A DNA stretch of 64,000 nucleotides from Arenicellales bacterium (GCA_958295885.1 OY282380.1:2418001-2482000); one strand, 5' to 3'; counted from the stretch's first letter, positions 26,385 through 36,559 are shown. Made by a program: numbers and translations. Notes: generated by a model from the sequence alone, not told the origin.

Positions 26385-28753
26385 GCTGATTGGTCGTAAA
26401 TACCTCGAACGCGCAGTTTTGTAGGATCAAAATGAGGATGTCGAACCACGACTGCTGGAATTCTCTTCTGATGGCAGTCCAACTTGCCAACTTCAACTTC
26501 GGTGCCAATATCCACATATTCGATATTCATCCGACAAAGTGCGATTGTCTTGCCTAATATTGGGGAAACCACAGAGCTTGTAATTTCGCCGACTTTGTAC
26601 CTTCCATCATAGACTCCGTCGCCGTGAAACGCCGGCTCGCGACCGATTAATTCCAGTCCGACAAGTTTTCTCTGTGGATTGGCTTTACGGTTTTCCAACG
26701 CCCGGCGCCCAATAAAGTCATCCTGTTTTGATTTTAGAGGCACTGTAAACGGGATGCCTGCTTCATAAGGATCGGTCTGCTCACAGAACTCATGTCCTGC
26801 AAATATCAAACCCGCCTCAATTCGCAGCATATCCAACGCTTCGAGTCCCATCGGAACGACTGCATTGCCATCATCGCAGCTTTGTATGATCCGCCACACC
26901 TGCGCTGCATCTTGTGGATGACAGAAGATTTCAAAACCAAGTTCGCCGGTATAGCCAGTGCGTGAAACAATAATGGGTATGCCTGATGAGTCCAGCATTC
27001 GAGCAATCGAAAATCGGAACCAATTCAGTTCTTCAACGGATGCCTGATCCGGTCTGGTCCAGATCAGATCTTTAAGAACATCGCGGCTGTTGGGTCCCTG
27101 AATCTGCAAGTTTGAAAGCTGGCTCGTCGAATTCTTGACCCAAGCTCTCAAGCCAAGCTTTTCGGCTTGCTCTCTCAGCCAAATTCCAGAACCGTCGCAC
27201 CCGCCAACCCAGCGAAAATTGTTCTGTGCAAGTCTAAATACTGTTCCATCATCAATCATCCCACCCGACTGATTGCACATTGCCGTGTATACGACCTGTC
27301 CGGAGGCGAGTTTCTTGATATCGCGCGTAACGCAGGTCTGTAGCAACAGTTCTGCATCCGGTCCAAGAACTTCATACTTTCTCAACGGAGAAAGATCAAT
27401 CATTACGGCACTCTGTCGACATGCCCAATATTCATGGATGGCACCCTGATTTGTAAAACAGTTTGGTAGCCAATATCCAGCATACTCAACAAAATTGCGA
27501 GTGAGTTTTGAAGTTTCTGAATGGAAGCCAGTTTCTTGTGTCATGATTGGTTCTGAATCCGTTGTTTTTCGAACTGCTATGGAGCGATTGAACAGTTCAT
27601 TTTTTCCGTAAACGCGCAAGTGAATGTCTGTTGGGTTCCACGAATTGGTGGAAGCAATATCGTCGGGGCATGATGAGGTAACACAAACCATATTTCTCGT
27701 CGCTCGCATCAAGATATAGTCACCCGGACGCGACCAGGGCTCATCCAAATAAATTTGATTGCAGTCGTCCAGGAAAGTGTTAAAAAACAGATTGATCGCC
27801 ATCCAGCCTTTCCGTTGAGCAATCGGATATTCCCTCAGCGCGAAATTGAAATTGTCGGAACAGTTCGCGTGGCCTGGATAGCCTTGGTCCTCGTAGTATT
27901 TTCCTGTGCATGCGAGGCCGAAACTGTCGTGACGTCCGCAGGTGTCCTGTATCACTTCTACCACCGGTTCCAAGTCAACGTCAAAGAATTTCGAGTACAG
28001 TCCGGGACTTGGATAGGACGCCCCCAAGACTGAACGCGTTGCCGTAGCATCAAGACAGCGTTCCAGTCCGCGGTCTAATGCTGCAAGATCGAAACATTGA
28101 AAATCGGAACATTGACGACCATCGACATCAATAATCTGAATATAGTCACCGGCTTCAACTTCATAGCTTCGAGCTGTGGCAGCTTTCACTGTGAACTCCT
28201 GGATTGGGTCTGCCATAGGATCCGGAATAGGATGCGAAACATTTTGATTCGGATGTGCCCGAATTACCCACACAATCAAGTCAGTAGGTGGATTATGTCT
28301 GTCAACTCTCATCATTTCGCCGGGCGCGCCGAACATTGCAATGCATTCTGATTCACAAAAGAAGGATTCTCGAGATCCAGGCTCTGTTTGACCTCCTAAA
28401 AACACAGCTGCAGGTGCGCTGGCCAAATCCACACTGAATAACTTCAGCCTGCTTTTGATTCTGTCGGCACCCGAGCTGTTCCGTTCCAACATTGCCGCAA
28501 GCTGTAAGCCATTGGTCATAACTTTTGGCGAAAACTGACCGGTGCAGGAGCTGCCATTGGCATCGAAAGCAACAACATGGGCACACTGGAGTCCTTCTGG
28601 ATCGACAATTTCAATTCGGTCTCCTCGAAGCAGTGGAATTACAACCATTGAATTGCCAAAAACAACGTAACGTTCCCGCCCGATTCCGAAATTTGGCAGT
28701 CCTGGTTCGAGGGGCTGTTTGGATAACTTAGGTGAAAAATTCAGGTTTAACAT
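26381..28753 (-). CDS. tdm: trimethylamine N-oxide demethylase (DUF1989-GcvT fusion)
   Basis: Splits trimethylamine N-oxide into dimethylamine and formaldehyde; the GcvT part can pass the C1 unit to tetrahydrofolate. About 790 aa from the ATG at 28753 (a GTG frame 60 bases longer adds a hydrophobic stretch and was not chosen). A DUF1989 domain lies at roughly 190-360, with IDVDGRQCSDFQCFD, DTCGRHDSFGLAC and HANCSDNF carrying likely zinc cysteines. A GcvT domain occupies about 425-780 and has GGMIDDGT and SRTGYTGELGFE. The first 180 residues look like a diverged second DUF1989 copy. This architecture is that of bacterial Tdm. Confidence 0.85.
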   Translation of the reverse strand: MLNLNFSPKLSKQPLEPGLPNFGIGRERYVVFGNSMVVIPLLRGDRIEIVDPEGLQCAHVVAFDANGSSCTGQFSPKVMTNGLQLAAMLERNSSGADRIKSRLKLFSVDLASAPAAVFLGGQTEPGSRESFFCESECIAMFGAPGEMMRVDRHNPPTDLIVWVIRAHPNQNVSHPIPDPMADPIQEFTVKAATARSYEVEAGDYIQIIDVDGRQCSDFQCFDLAALDRGLERCLDATATRSVLGASYPSPGLYSKFFDVDLEPVVEVIQDTCGRHDSFGLACTGKYYEDQGYPGHANCSDNFNFALREYPIAQRKGWMAINLFFNTFLDDCNQIYLDEPWSRPGDYILMRATRNMVCVTSSCPDDIASTNSWNPTDIHLRVYGKNELFNRSIAVRKTTDSEPIMTQETGFHSETSKLTRNFVEYAGYWLPNCFTNQGAIHEYWACRQSAVMIDLSPLRKYEVLGPDAELLLQTCVTRDIKKLASGQVVYTAMCNQSGGMIDDGTVFRLAQNNFRWVGGCDGSGIWLREQAEKLGLRAWVKNSTSQLSNLQIQGPNSRDVLKDLIWTRPDQASVEELNWFRFSIARMLDSSGIPIIVSRTGYTGELGFEIFCHPQDAAQVWRIIQSCDDGNAVVPMGLEALDMLRIEAGLIFAGHEFCEQTDPYEAGIPFTVPLKSKQDDFIGRRALENRKANPQRKLVGLELIGREPAFHGDGVYDGRYKVGEITSSVVSPILGKTIALCRMNIEYVDIGTEVEVGKLDCHQKRIPAVVVRHPHFDPTKLRVRGIYDQSA

Positions 28754-29041
28754 GGAACAATACCAGCTGCAGGAAATTACAAAAATACAAAGGCAACAAA
28801 TTGCTGTTAACACTTGATTCTATGATACTACTATTGCGATGTTCCAATCCATTTGGCGTCAGGTCACCTGTTCTGAGACCGATTCGAACATCCGAACTTG
28901 CCATCAAGGAGAATTCTTGTCCAAAAAATAAGCTGGTTGACGAAGACGGTCGCAGGGTGCGGTCTCGCACGAGCGGAGCAGATTAGGTTCAAGGGTCATT
29001 GCTCTGTTCTGTTTTCGCCGTGTCGCCAATTAAAGGAAGAG

Positions 29042-30244
29042 TCACCGGAATTCAGAATAGGTCTTGTAAAGCCACAGCAATGACGCGCTCGCGAGCAGCG
29101 AAGAAAGAGCAGTCAGAAAAAATGGGATTGTATACCCACTCGTCGAAATTACGATGAGCCCGAATATGGGAGGCAGGACTGCGACCCCGCCATAAATCAA
29201 AAATTGAACTCCACCTGTCCAGTTGTGAGATTCCCCTTCTGGAGACTGATCAGCAACTTCCGCAAGAAATACTCCGTTCCAGCCATGCGTGCTGCTGCCA
29301 AGAATAAAGGAGAACAGATACAGCAGAAGCACATTCCAGCTGACCGAAATCATGAACATCATGCTCAGGGAAACGGCCGATACAACACCAATTGCGGTCA
29401 AAGTGTATTTCGGAGTTAGCCACTTGTCGGACAGGCTTCCCCAGGCAATACGACCGAGAATCCCACCAATATTCACGAAAAGAAAGAATACCCCGGCCTC
29501 AATCAGCGTGAAGCCTTTCTCCACCAGAAATACGACAAAAAAACTGCTGACGCTGATCTGCACTCCCGCGAACGTAAATCCAACCATGGCAAACCCGCGC
29601 AGCAAGGGAATTTTCAGAATCTGCATCACAGGACGAATGACGGCGGAGAAAGACCAGCTGAGAGCAGTGTAGTTTCGTTCTATGTCGAAGCGCCGTCTCA
29701 AGGGGTACAAAATAACGAGAGACAGCACCCCGAGCAGAGCAATGCTCAGAATCCCCAATTCCCAGTTCCACGAGGTCGCTACGATGGGAACCGCCAAAGC
29801 TGCGCATGCACCTCCAACTGTAACTCCCGACTGCTTGATCGAAAACATGAATGCTCGGTTTTGGGAATTGGTAACCTTAAGCAGAACCGGCGCATTGGCG
29901 GGATTGATCGGGCCGTACGCGATCCCAAGCAAAACAGCACAGATCACGGTAGCAAGGGGAGTTCCGAGCGTAAATATGACCAGTCCGAAAATGGTGATCA
30001 GAGCTGACACCTGAAGCACTCGAATGGGGCCGAATCGAACGATGAATCCAGTACAGAAACTCCCTGAAAACATGGAAACAAAATAAACAAATCCTGTAAA
30101 TATCCCAACATAGGTTGCCTGCACGCCAATGTCCGGTGCGGCGTCGGGAGCGCTGACGGCGACCGCCAAAATCGCCGAGCTTCCAACAGCCATGGTCAGC
30201 ATCATGGCTAGAGTAACGCCCATTGCTGAATGGAGAATTTTCAT
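29042..30244 (-). CDS. major facilitator superfamily transporter
   Basis: A 400-aa protein with about 12 hydrophobic segments. The loop 2-3 motif appears near GFIVRFGPIRVLQVSAL (about 63) and a repeat after the central loop as GRIAWGSLSDKWLTPK (about 262). It belongs to the OFA-like/CynX-like general MFS group, and no substrate can be named. It lies 289 bases upstream of tdm on the same strand, so it may serve amine or acid transport for the same pathway, but this is only position. Confidence 0.8.
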   Translation of the reverse strand: MKILHSAMGVTLAMMLTMAVGSSAILAVAVSAPDAAPDIGVQATYVGIFTGFVYFVSMFSGSFCTGFIVRFGPIRVLQVSALITIFGLVIFTLGTPLATVICAVLLGIAYGPINPANAPVLLKVTNSQNRAFMFSIKQSGVTVGGACAALAVPIVATSWNWELGILSIALLGVLSLVILYPLRRRFDIERNYTALSWSFSAVIRPVMQILKIPLLRGFAMVGFTFAGVQISVSSFFVVFLVEKGFTLIEAGVFFLFVNIGGILGRIAWGSLSDKWLTPKYTLTAIGVVSAVSLSMMFMISVSWNVLLLYLFSFILGSSTHGWNGVFLAEVADQSPEGESHNWTGGVQFLIYGGVAVLPPIFGLIVISTSGYTIPFFLTALSSLLASASLLWLYKTYSEFR

Positions 30245-30318
30245 GCCGACGTTTTGGAGTTTCCGGTGAGAACGGTTCAGTGGTTGAGCAGTGCGATTTC
30301 TGGGAACTGGCTAGTCGA

Positions 30319-31023
30319 TCAACATCCTAGCTGTACTGCAAGATCAATAAAATCGCTCGCGACAAAGTCATACTGTGCAGCAGGTTCCAAGTCTGATTTC
30401 TGATTTGGTCCATATTCGGTCGGGCGAGCAACGAAGGCGGTTCGAAATCCACAGCCCGCGGCAGCGATCAGGTCTGAATTGTGTGCCGCCGTCAGCATGC
30501 ACTGCTCAGGGTCGACATCAATCAATGCGGCTGATTTTATATATGACTCCGGCTGAGGTTTATAGTGTTTGACCACTTCGGCGCCCAAAATCATATCCCA
30601 TGGAATGCCGGCTCGTTTTGCCATGTTCAAAAGCAGGGATACGTTTCCGTTTGATAGTGTCGTAATCGTAAAGCCTGACTTCAATCGAGCTAAGCCTTCG
30701 ACCGCATCCGGCCAAGGTTCGAGTCGGTGCCATGCACGATTCAGATGAAGCCTGGTGTCGTCACTCAATCCTACAATTTCATATTCATCAAGCAGCTCGA
30801 TTAAATTTTCATAATGCAGGTCATCCAGTTTCGTCCAGTTTCGTCCACCACTGCGAATCCGTTCCATCGCGGGCTGATATTTTGCACGCCACCGGTCCGC
30901 AAAATTTTCACCGTTTACGGCAGACAGTTCAGGCACCCGTCTTACTTCCTTGGCGATGCTCGAACGCCAGTCTACGACAGTGCCGAAAACATCAAACATT
31001 ATGACTTGAATTGAATTTTTCAT
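30319..31023 (-). CDS. type II haloacid dehalogenase-like HAD hydrolase
   Basis: A 234-aa HAD hydrolase. The nucleophile motif is MFDVFGTVVDWRSS (residues 9-22), with Asp at the DVFGT position. TTLSNGN (about 117) is motif II, and KHYKPQPESY (about 148) gives the motif III lysine. The layout matches 2-haloacid dehalogenase type II, which hydrolyses L-2-haloacids through an Asp ester. Many family members have other substrates. A second relative lies at the right end of this window. Confidence 0.8.
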   Translation of the reverse strand: MKNSIQVIMFDVFGTVVDWRSSIAKEVRRVPELSAVNGENFADRWRAKYQPAMERIRSGGRNWTKLDDLHYENLIELLDEYEIVGLSDDTRLHLNRAWHRLEPWPDAVEGLARLKSGFTITTLSNGNVSLLLNMAKRAGIPWDMILGAEVVKHYKPQPESYIKSAALIDVDPEQCMLTAAHNSDLIAAAGCGFRTAFVARPTEYGPNQKSDLEPAAQYDFVASDFIDLAVQLGC

Positions 31024-31144
31024 TGTTTTTCGTTCCTTTGATTTTGATTGGAATCTGAGTTTAACGGTTGGGATTTTAGTTTAAAACAACTGCCGACTTC
31101 TTCTATGGAACATGCTTGACATTACCCTATAATTTGAACAGCAG

Positions 31145-31219
31145 GGGCGATTAGCTCAGCGGGAGAGCGCTGCCTTCACACGGCAGAGGCCACTGGTTCA
31201 ATCCCAGTATCGCCCACCA
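31145..31219 (+). tRNA. tRNA-Val (CAC anticodon)
   Basis: A complete cloverleaf: acceptor GGGCGAT paired with ATCGCCC, D-arm around GCTCAGCGGGAGAGC, anticodon stem CTGCC/GGCAG closing loop TTCACAC, and T-arm CTGGTTCAATCCCAG. The loop gives anticodon CAC, reading GUG (valine). CCA is encoded at the 3' end (31217-31219). The acceptor and anticodon stems pair fully. Confidence 0.96.
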
Positions 31220-31238
31220 AGCTTCCCCTCTTTCTCGA

Positions 31239-32090
31239 CTATTGGCGCGTCGCTAGGCGAACGTTAAAGTAATTTCCCGCGAGAATTGCCAATCCTCCGA
31301 TAATTGTTGCAGCGTCAATTGGCTCGGCATATAGCAGCGCTCCAACCACTGCAATCATTGGCAGTCTCAGGTATTCCATTGGGACCACCGTGATGATGTC
31401 AGCGATCATAAATGCATTCGCCATGCAGTAGTGAGCAAACATGACGCCAGCCGTGATGAAAACGATCAGCGCCAGATTGACCAGACTGGGAATCTGCAGT
31501 GGACCGGTAGTCAGAAGCAGGGTGGCTGATATGGGCAGCTGCAGCAAAGCCATATAAAACAGAATGTTCAATGGTGTTTCGGTACGAATCAAGCGTCGCG
31601 TTGCCAGCATTGCGCTTGCAAATCCCAAGGCTCCCACCAACATCGCAATCGCGCCCGCCTCAACCTGGAGTTCGAATGGACGCAGAATGATCAGGATTCC
31701 GATGAAACCGACAATAATAAAAATCCCGCGCTGCAGAGTCAGTTTTTCTTTCAGAAATATCGGCGCTAAAAGAGCGATCCAAATCGGCACCGTAAATTCC
31801 AAAGCGAACACATGTGCGAGTGGGATGCTGGCGATCGAAAAGAACCATCCGAACTGACCTACAAAATGAGTGCAGTTTCGCAATACGTGGAGCTTAATGC
31901 GGGATGTCTGGATCTGTGCAAAACCCTGTTTCGAAAAAGCGATTAAAATTAGAGTCAGCGTGATTGCACTGATGGAACGAATAAACAGGACCGACGGAGT
32001 GTCAATATCCATCGAAACTTCTCTCGTAGCAATTGCAACAGCAGTATAGCTAATGAGAGTTCCAGTCATCCATACAAATGCTTTGCTCAC
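31239..32090 (-). CDS. EamA/DMT-family permease
   Basis: A 283-aa protein with ten hydrophobic segments in two EamA repeats (about residues 1-140 and 145-280). Motifs such as ALEFTVPIWIALLAPIFLKEKLT (about 93) and the C-terminal VVPMEYLRLPMIAVVGALLYAEP are typical of drug/metabolite transporters. Substrate is unknown; family members export amino acids, metabolites or toxins. It is convergent with tRNA-Val and ends 20 bases from it. No partner gene lies upstream. Confidence 0.85.
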   Translation of the reverse strand: MSKAFVWMTGTLISYTAVAIATREVSMDIDTPSVLFIRSISAITLTLILIAFSKQGFAQIQTSRIKLHVLRNCTHFVGQFGWFFSIASIPLAHVFALEFTVPIWIALLAPIFLKEKLTLQRGIFIIVGFIGILIILRPFELQVEAGAIAMLVGALGFASAMLATRRLIRTETPLNILFYMALLQLPISATLLLTTGPLQIPSLVNLALIVFITAGVMFAHYCMANAFMIADIITVVPMEYLRLPMIAVVGALLYAEPIDAATIIGGLAILAGNYFNVRLATRQ

Positions 32091-34181
32091 GTTTCAAGTG
32101 TTGCGGTAAAAAAATAGGTGATCAATTGGGTTTTGACGGTGGAGCTCGCACTCTGCCGACGAGCCGTCAGTCGGAGTTCAGTGAATTACTGCAGCTGAAA
32201 ATAATCTGCGGAATTTCAAATTTCCCGTGGTACGCGATTTTGGGGCAGTCCTATACATCAATTCCGATTCATTCGCCGGAGATTCCATCCGAGTAAACTG
32301 AACCTTGACATGCATCCGCGCAGATGGGAAAAGACGAGGGCAATTGAACCAATGTCAATATCATGGCAAGCCTCAGAAATTTGTTATTTTACTCTCCCTC
32401 ACACACATTTGACTGTTGTTCGACGTTTATGCTGCTGAGAAGTTCGAGCAGATGACCCGCGCATCATTTCCCCAGCTCGACAGCGACCAATAACATCTCG
32501 TTTGACAGATTCTGAATTTAACTATCCAAATCGGAATTTAGAAAAATTTTCAGCCAACACGTTCGAGAATTTAGCCGATTATCCGAATGTTCAATACGCT
32601 GTCCGGCGAGAACAGTCCACGGAGATTCTCATTTTGCGGTGGTTGAACCGGTCCATTGACTTCGGGACATGAAGTTCCTTTGACAATACGCATGAAAGCC
32701 TTCCGCGGTGTCGGAATCGATTGGATGAGAGCGGGGTGCCGCACAAGGTGGTGGATTTACGACAGTCGGCGGTGGCGGATGGACCAAAGCGCTTCGTCGG
32801 TCAGCTGCCGCTGCGGTCGATTGAGTTTCAAAGTCCACTGCCGCCCATGGTAGACGATCTGCGTGGCCAGCGCATACAGACGCCAGCGTATCGTGATCGC
32901 CCGTCTGCTTTCCCAGCCAGCCGGCAGCAATCGGTCGCAGCAGCGCCAACTCCTCCAGTCGTTGCAGCAGACGCAAACACGCCTGATACCGATTGTCCCC
33001 TTTTCGCCGTTCGCCACCCCAAATGCTCACAAATGGTCTGCGCCAACTCCTTCCGACTTAACTTGGGAAATTATTCCACCGTCCGTTGAATGTCTGCTAA
33101 CTGACTGCGCGTATAACGATGCCCATAAAAGGTGGTGCTCTTTAACTGCTTGATCTTCTCGTCCATGGTGCTGCTTGGCGCGGTTGACAATCCTCACCCT
33201 TGTTGTCGATCATCTGAAAACGAAAGTTAACCGTTCATCGAAACTTTTTTTTACCGGACTGAATCGTCCATTCATTCAAACAGTTGCCCGCATCCATTCA
33301 CCACAGCAAAATTTTTCGCAAAGGAAATGACATTGGATGCCAGCTACCGCCTGCGCGCACGCCACGGTCTGTTTCATCCAGAACTGAAAAAGACCTCGGC
33401 ACCACCAGCAAAAAAAACACGCGGCACAACGCAAAAGTCCAATTGGGAGATTTCAATCTGTAATCCGGATTGATCATCCGACATCTCAAAAGTGGGGATT
33501 TTTTACTTCAGTGGCGACAGTACGCAAGGTGTTGGCAAGTTTTGACCCGTTGGTGCAGCTGTGGCAGCAGCTTCTGAGGATTCTGACGGACATGGCAGCT
33601 GGCGTTGACGCACGTTTTGACCAACCATAGTGAAGCGGAGCTGGAAACTGCAACAGTCCACCCACAGATCAGGAAAGCCCGGGTGAATTTCAAGCATTCC
33701 CTGACCGTACTGAGTCGGTATTTCGAAGCGCTGCTGCTGCAACAGACCCAGTTTCGGATCGATGTCATCAACGACATGCTCGACAGCATCCGTGACGGTC
33801 GTTATCGGCAATGACTGAACAGTTCGTTTGAAAGACATTCAAAACACCCGGTCGGCAAGTGGAACCGAGGTCGACCAATAAATAACAGCTGGTTCGGCTG
33901 CAGCCGGTGGGTGAGTTAAAAAGCAGGGCCGTTTTGCACTAGGATCAGTGTCTGCCGTTAAGTGAATGCCTGAATGACATTGAAGGCGCAACTCCTGACG
34001 AATGAACATCACTGAAGGGCCGAATAGGGCTGAATTTATTGTGAATTCGCTCTTTGTCGCATCCTGCCAAACCAGTAAAATTCACCTAGACTCTTTCAAC
34101 GGGAAGAATTCAGTTCAATGTGAATATCCTATTCTTCGTTCTTTGTTATAACATTACCACCGATAATCTTGGTACACAATT
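32091..34181. other. 2-kb region of decayed mobile-element DNA
   Basis: No intact gene is present. Both strands show short, GC-richer open frames that overlap one another and are interrupted by stops and frameshifts. On the minus strand one coding remnant can be recognised (see the entry at 32640-33166). The part from 33200 to 33840 also looks formerly coding on one or both strands, but no family is clear. The last 300 bases, before the ornithine-cyclodeaminase gene, are AT-rich and probably carry its promoter. Confidence 0.5.
32640..33166 (-). pseudogene. broken DUF4338-like (DruA-type) insertion-element gene
   Basis: From an ATG at 33166 the reverse strand reads MDEKIKQLKSTTFYGHRYTR, then a stop after about 31 codons. 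In the same frame follow KLSRKELAQTICEHLGWRTA and, after a one-base shift, GDNRYQACLRLLQRLEELAL. This order (H-R-x-T-R..., ELAxTICEHLGWR, then K/RYQACLxLL) is the N-terminal DUF4338 region, found in transposon-borne proteins and in DruA of Druantia. One stop codon and at least one frameshift make it non-functional. The downstream part is unrecognisable. Confidence 0.55.
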
Positions 34182-35126
34182 ATGAAGTTCATTTCTGCCG
34201 ATCAGGTTCACTCAATTTGCTCATTCCCCGAATTGGTGAGTGAGTTGGAAAGTGCTCATCGAGAACCACCAACCGACTCGAAGGATCTGTTCCTAACCAA
34301 CATTGAGCCCGAATACAGCCTAACCAACGTTCTTCTCGTACGTGCGGCCTGGAATCATGGTTCAGTTCTCGGACTAAAAGCAGCAACAACATTTCCGCAG
34401 AATACGTTGAATTCAAACCTGCCTTCAGTGCATGCGATCTACTCTCTTTTTGACGGCGTGAACGGAATGCCGATTGCTATTATTGACGGTACTTCTATGA
34501 CTTACTATAAGACTGCGGCCGACTCTGCTTTAGGAAGCAAATATCTGGCTCAGCCAGGTATTACCCGAATGGCTATGGTTGGTGCTGGCGCAATGGCCCC
34601 TTACCTGATTCAGGCACACTGTGAAATTCTTGGATCGATTTCTCATGTTACCATATGGAATCGTACCCAATCCCGCGCGCAAGCCTTGGCGCAGTCACTG
34701 AAGCTGTCTGAGGTTCAGATCGAAGTCAGTAATGATCTTGAGTCCACCGTGCGCAACGCGCAAATCGTCAGTAGCGCAACAATGACGAAAGCTCCGATTA
34801 TTGACGGCCAGTGGCTTGCACCTGGAACTCATCTTGACTTGATCGGGGCATTCACTCCAGAAATGCGCGAAGTGAATGATGAAGCAATTACAAGATCAAA
34901 GGTATTTGTCGATTCGAGAAAGTCAGTGATTGGTGAGATTGGTGAAATCACGATTCCTATCGAAACCGGAGTGATGCGAGAAGAAGATGTAATTGCAGAC
35001 CTCTACCAATTATGCAGTGGCAGTGTCCGCGGCCGAACGTCAGAACTGGACATCACATTATTCAAGAATGGCGGCGGCGGGCATCTAGATTTAATGACCG
35101 CTCAATTTATTTTTCGTCAAACCTGA
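34182..35126 (+). CDS. ornithine cyclodeaminase/mu-crystallin family protein
   Basis: A 314-aa NAD(P)-dependent enzyme. The nucleotide-binding motif is MVGAGAMAPYLIQAH (about residues 130-145), preceded by a TYYKTAADSALGSKYLA segment typical of the family. Relatives deaminate ornithine to proline, reduce ketimines (mu-crystallin) or oxidise N-substituted amino acids such as hydroxy-aspartate derivatives. It is first in a long catabolic operon, after a promoter-like AT-rich region. The exact substrate is unknown. Confidence 0.85.
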   Translation: MKFISADQVHSICSFPELVSELESAHREPPTDSKDLFLTNIEPEYSLTNVLLVRAAWNHGSVLGLKAATTFPQNTLNSNLPSVHAIYSLFDGVNGMPIAIIDGTSMTYYKTAADSALGSKYLAQPGITRMAMVGAGAMAPYLIQAHCEILGSISHVTIWNRTQSRAQALAQSLKLSEVQIEVSNDLESTVRNAQIVSSATMTKAPIIDGQWLAPGTHLDLIGAFTPEMREVNDEAITRSKVFVDSRKSVIGEIGEITIPIETGVMREEDVIADLYQLCSGSVRGRTSELDITLFKNGGGGHLDLMTAQFIFRQT

Positions 35127-35143
35127 TTTCGGCACTAAAAGGC

Positions 35144-36559
35144 ATGACCCTCGCCGACAAGCTCGCACATAGTCTCGGTGCAAATGGCTGGATCACCGAA
35201 GGTACTGATCATTTTCACAAGGACTGGCTTGGTTACCACGCCCACCCTCCTTTAGGTGTCGCTAGACCGAAAACAACGGACCAGGTCGCTACAGTCGTTC
35301 AATTGGCTCGGCAAGCGAGGATTCCAATTACTCCACAAGGCGGCAATACAAGTTTGTGCGCTGGGGCCGTTCCTGCTAAATCTGGAGAAATTATTTTGTC
35401 GCTATCGCGCATGACTGCGATTGAAAGCATTGACACTGTCGGCGGTTCGGTGACTGTGCAAGCCGGAGTGGTTTTGGCCAATTTGCACGAAGCAGTGGAA
35501 TCAAAAGGCTTGATATTTCCGATGCATTTAGGAGCCGAAGGAAGTGCACAGATCGGCGGACTGATTTCCACAAACGCCGGTGGAAATCACGTCTTGCGTT
35601 ATGGAATGATGCAGGACCTGGTTTTCGGACTCGAAGTGGTTTTACCGAATGCTACCGTCTGGAATGGTCTGCGACACCTACAAAAAGACAACGCAGGGTA
35701 CCAGTTACGAAAATTATTTTGCGGTGCCGAAGGAACGCTAGGAATCATCACTCGAGCGGCCTTGAAGCTATACCCGATGCCGAAGCAGCGCGCAACTGCA
35801 CTTGTGTGTATCCGCGACTTTCAAACCTGCGTGGAATTAGGTGCCGCACTAAAGCGGGACTATCACGAATTTATTTCTTCACTTGAGTTTTTTTCGGACT
35901 TGGGACTTGAGTTTGTTCTGCGGAATATTCACGATACAAAGTTCCCGTGTCAAAGCCGAACTCCCGCGTACGTGTTGATTGAACTGTCGACATCCTCACC
36001 TCAGGTTCAATTGCATGAGATGTTGGAATCCTTCTTGTTTCAGATGTTCGAGAAAGACTGGATCGTGGATGGCACAGTCGCCGCAAACGAATCACAACGG
36101 ATGGCATTCTGGCGTCTGCGTGATGAAATGCCGATGGGACAGGCCATGGAAGGTGCGCAGATCAAGCATGATATTTCGGTGCCAACTGCCCGCCTGGCAG
36201 ATTTCATCGAACAAATGATTCCGTCACTCGAAAAGATCCTTGTGGGAGTTCGCATCAATGCATTTGGTCACTTGGGTGATGGAAACATTCACTTAAACCT
36301 AACGGTTCCGGCAGGACAGCAGGACTTTGCCGGCCAACAAATCAAACTGTCGGAAGAGATCTATCAACGCGCAGAACAAGAAGGAGGTAGTTTTGCAGCC
36401 GAACACGGACTTGGTAGAACTAAAATTCCTAACGCCAATAAGTTGCGCTCATCGGTCGAACGACAGTTGATGTCCAGTCTAAAGCTTGCGCTAGACCCTT
36501 TCAACCTTATGAATCCCGGGGTCATCGTTGATGACCGCGGACATCAAGATTTAATTTAG
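35144..36559 (+). CDS. FAD-linked 2-hydroxyacid dehydrogenase (GlcD/D2HGDH-like)
   Basis: A 471-aa flavoprotein with an FAD_binding_4 domain (ITPQGGNTSLCAGAVP at about 65, GLISTNAGGNHVLRYG at about 143) and an FAD-oxidase C-terminal domain with AFGHLGDGNIHLNLTV (about 369) and EHGLGRTKIP (about 424). It resembles glycolate oxidase GlcD and D-2-hydroxyglutarate/D-lactate dehydrogenases. I start at the ATG at 35144, 17 bases after the previous stop; a longer frame from 35012 lies inside that gene. It likely oxidises a D-2-hydroxyacid formed in the pathway. Confidence 0.83.
   Translation: MTLADKLAHSLGANGWITEGTDHFHKDWLGYHAHPPLGVARPKTTDQVATVVQLARQARIPITPQGGNTSLCAGAVPAKSGEIILSLSRMTAIESIDTVGGSVTVQAGVVLANLHEAVESKGLIFPMHLGAEGSAQIGGLISTNAGGNHVLRYGMMQDLVFGLEVVLPNATVWNGLRHLQKDNAGYQLRKLFCGAEGTLGIITRAALKLYPMPKQRATALVCIRDFQTCVELGAALKRDYHEFISSLEFFSDLGLEFVLRNIHDTKFPCQSRTPAYVLIELSTSSPQVQLHEMLESFLFQMFEKDWIVDGTVAANESQRMAFWRLRDEMPMGQAMEGAQIKHDISVPTARLADFIEQMIPSLEKILVGVRINAFGHLGDGNIHLNLTVPAGQQDFAGQQIKLSEEIYQRAEQEGGSFAAEHGLGRTKIPNANKLRSSVERQLMSSLKLALDPFNLMNPGVIVDDRGHQDLI

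Noticed and set aside
35012..35143. Longer start for the FAD-linked dehydrogenase
   Set aside because: It would lie inside the previous gene and add 44 residues unlike the family; the ATG at 35144 fits the usual N-terminus.
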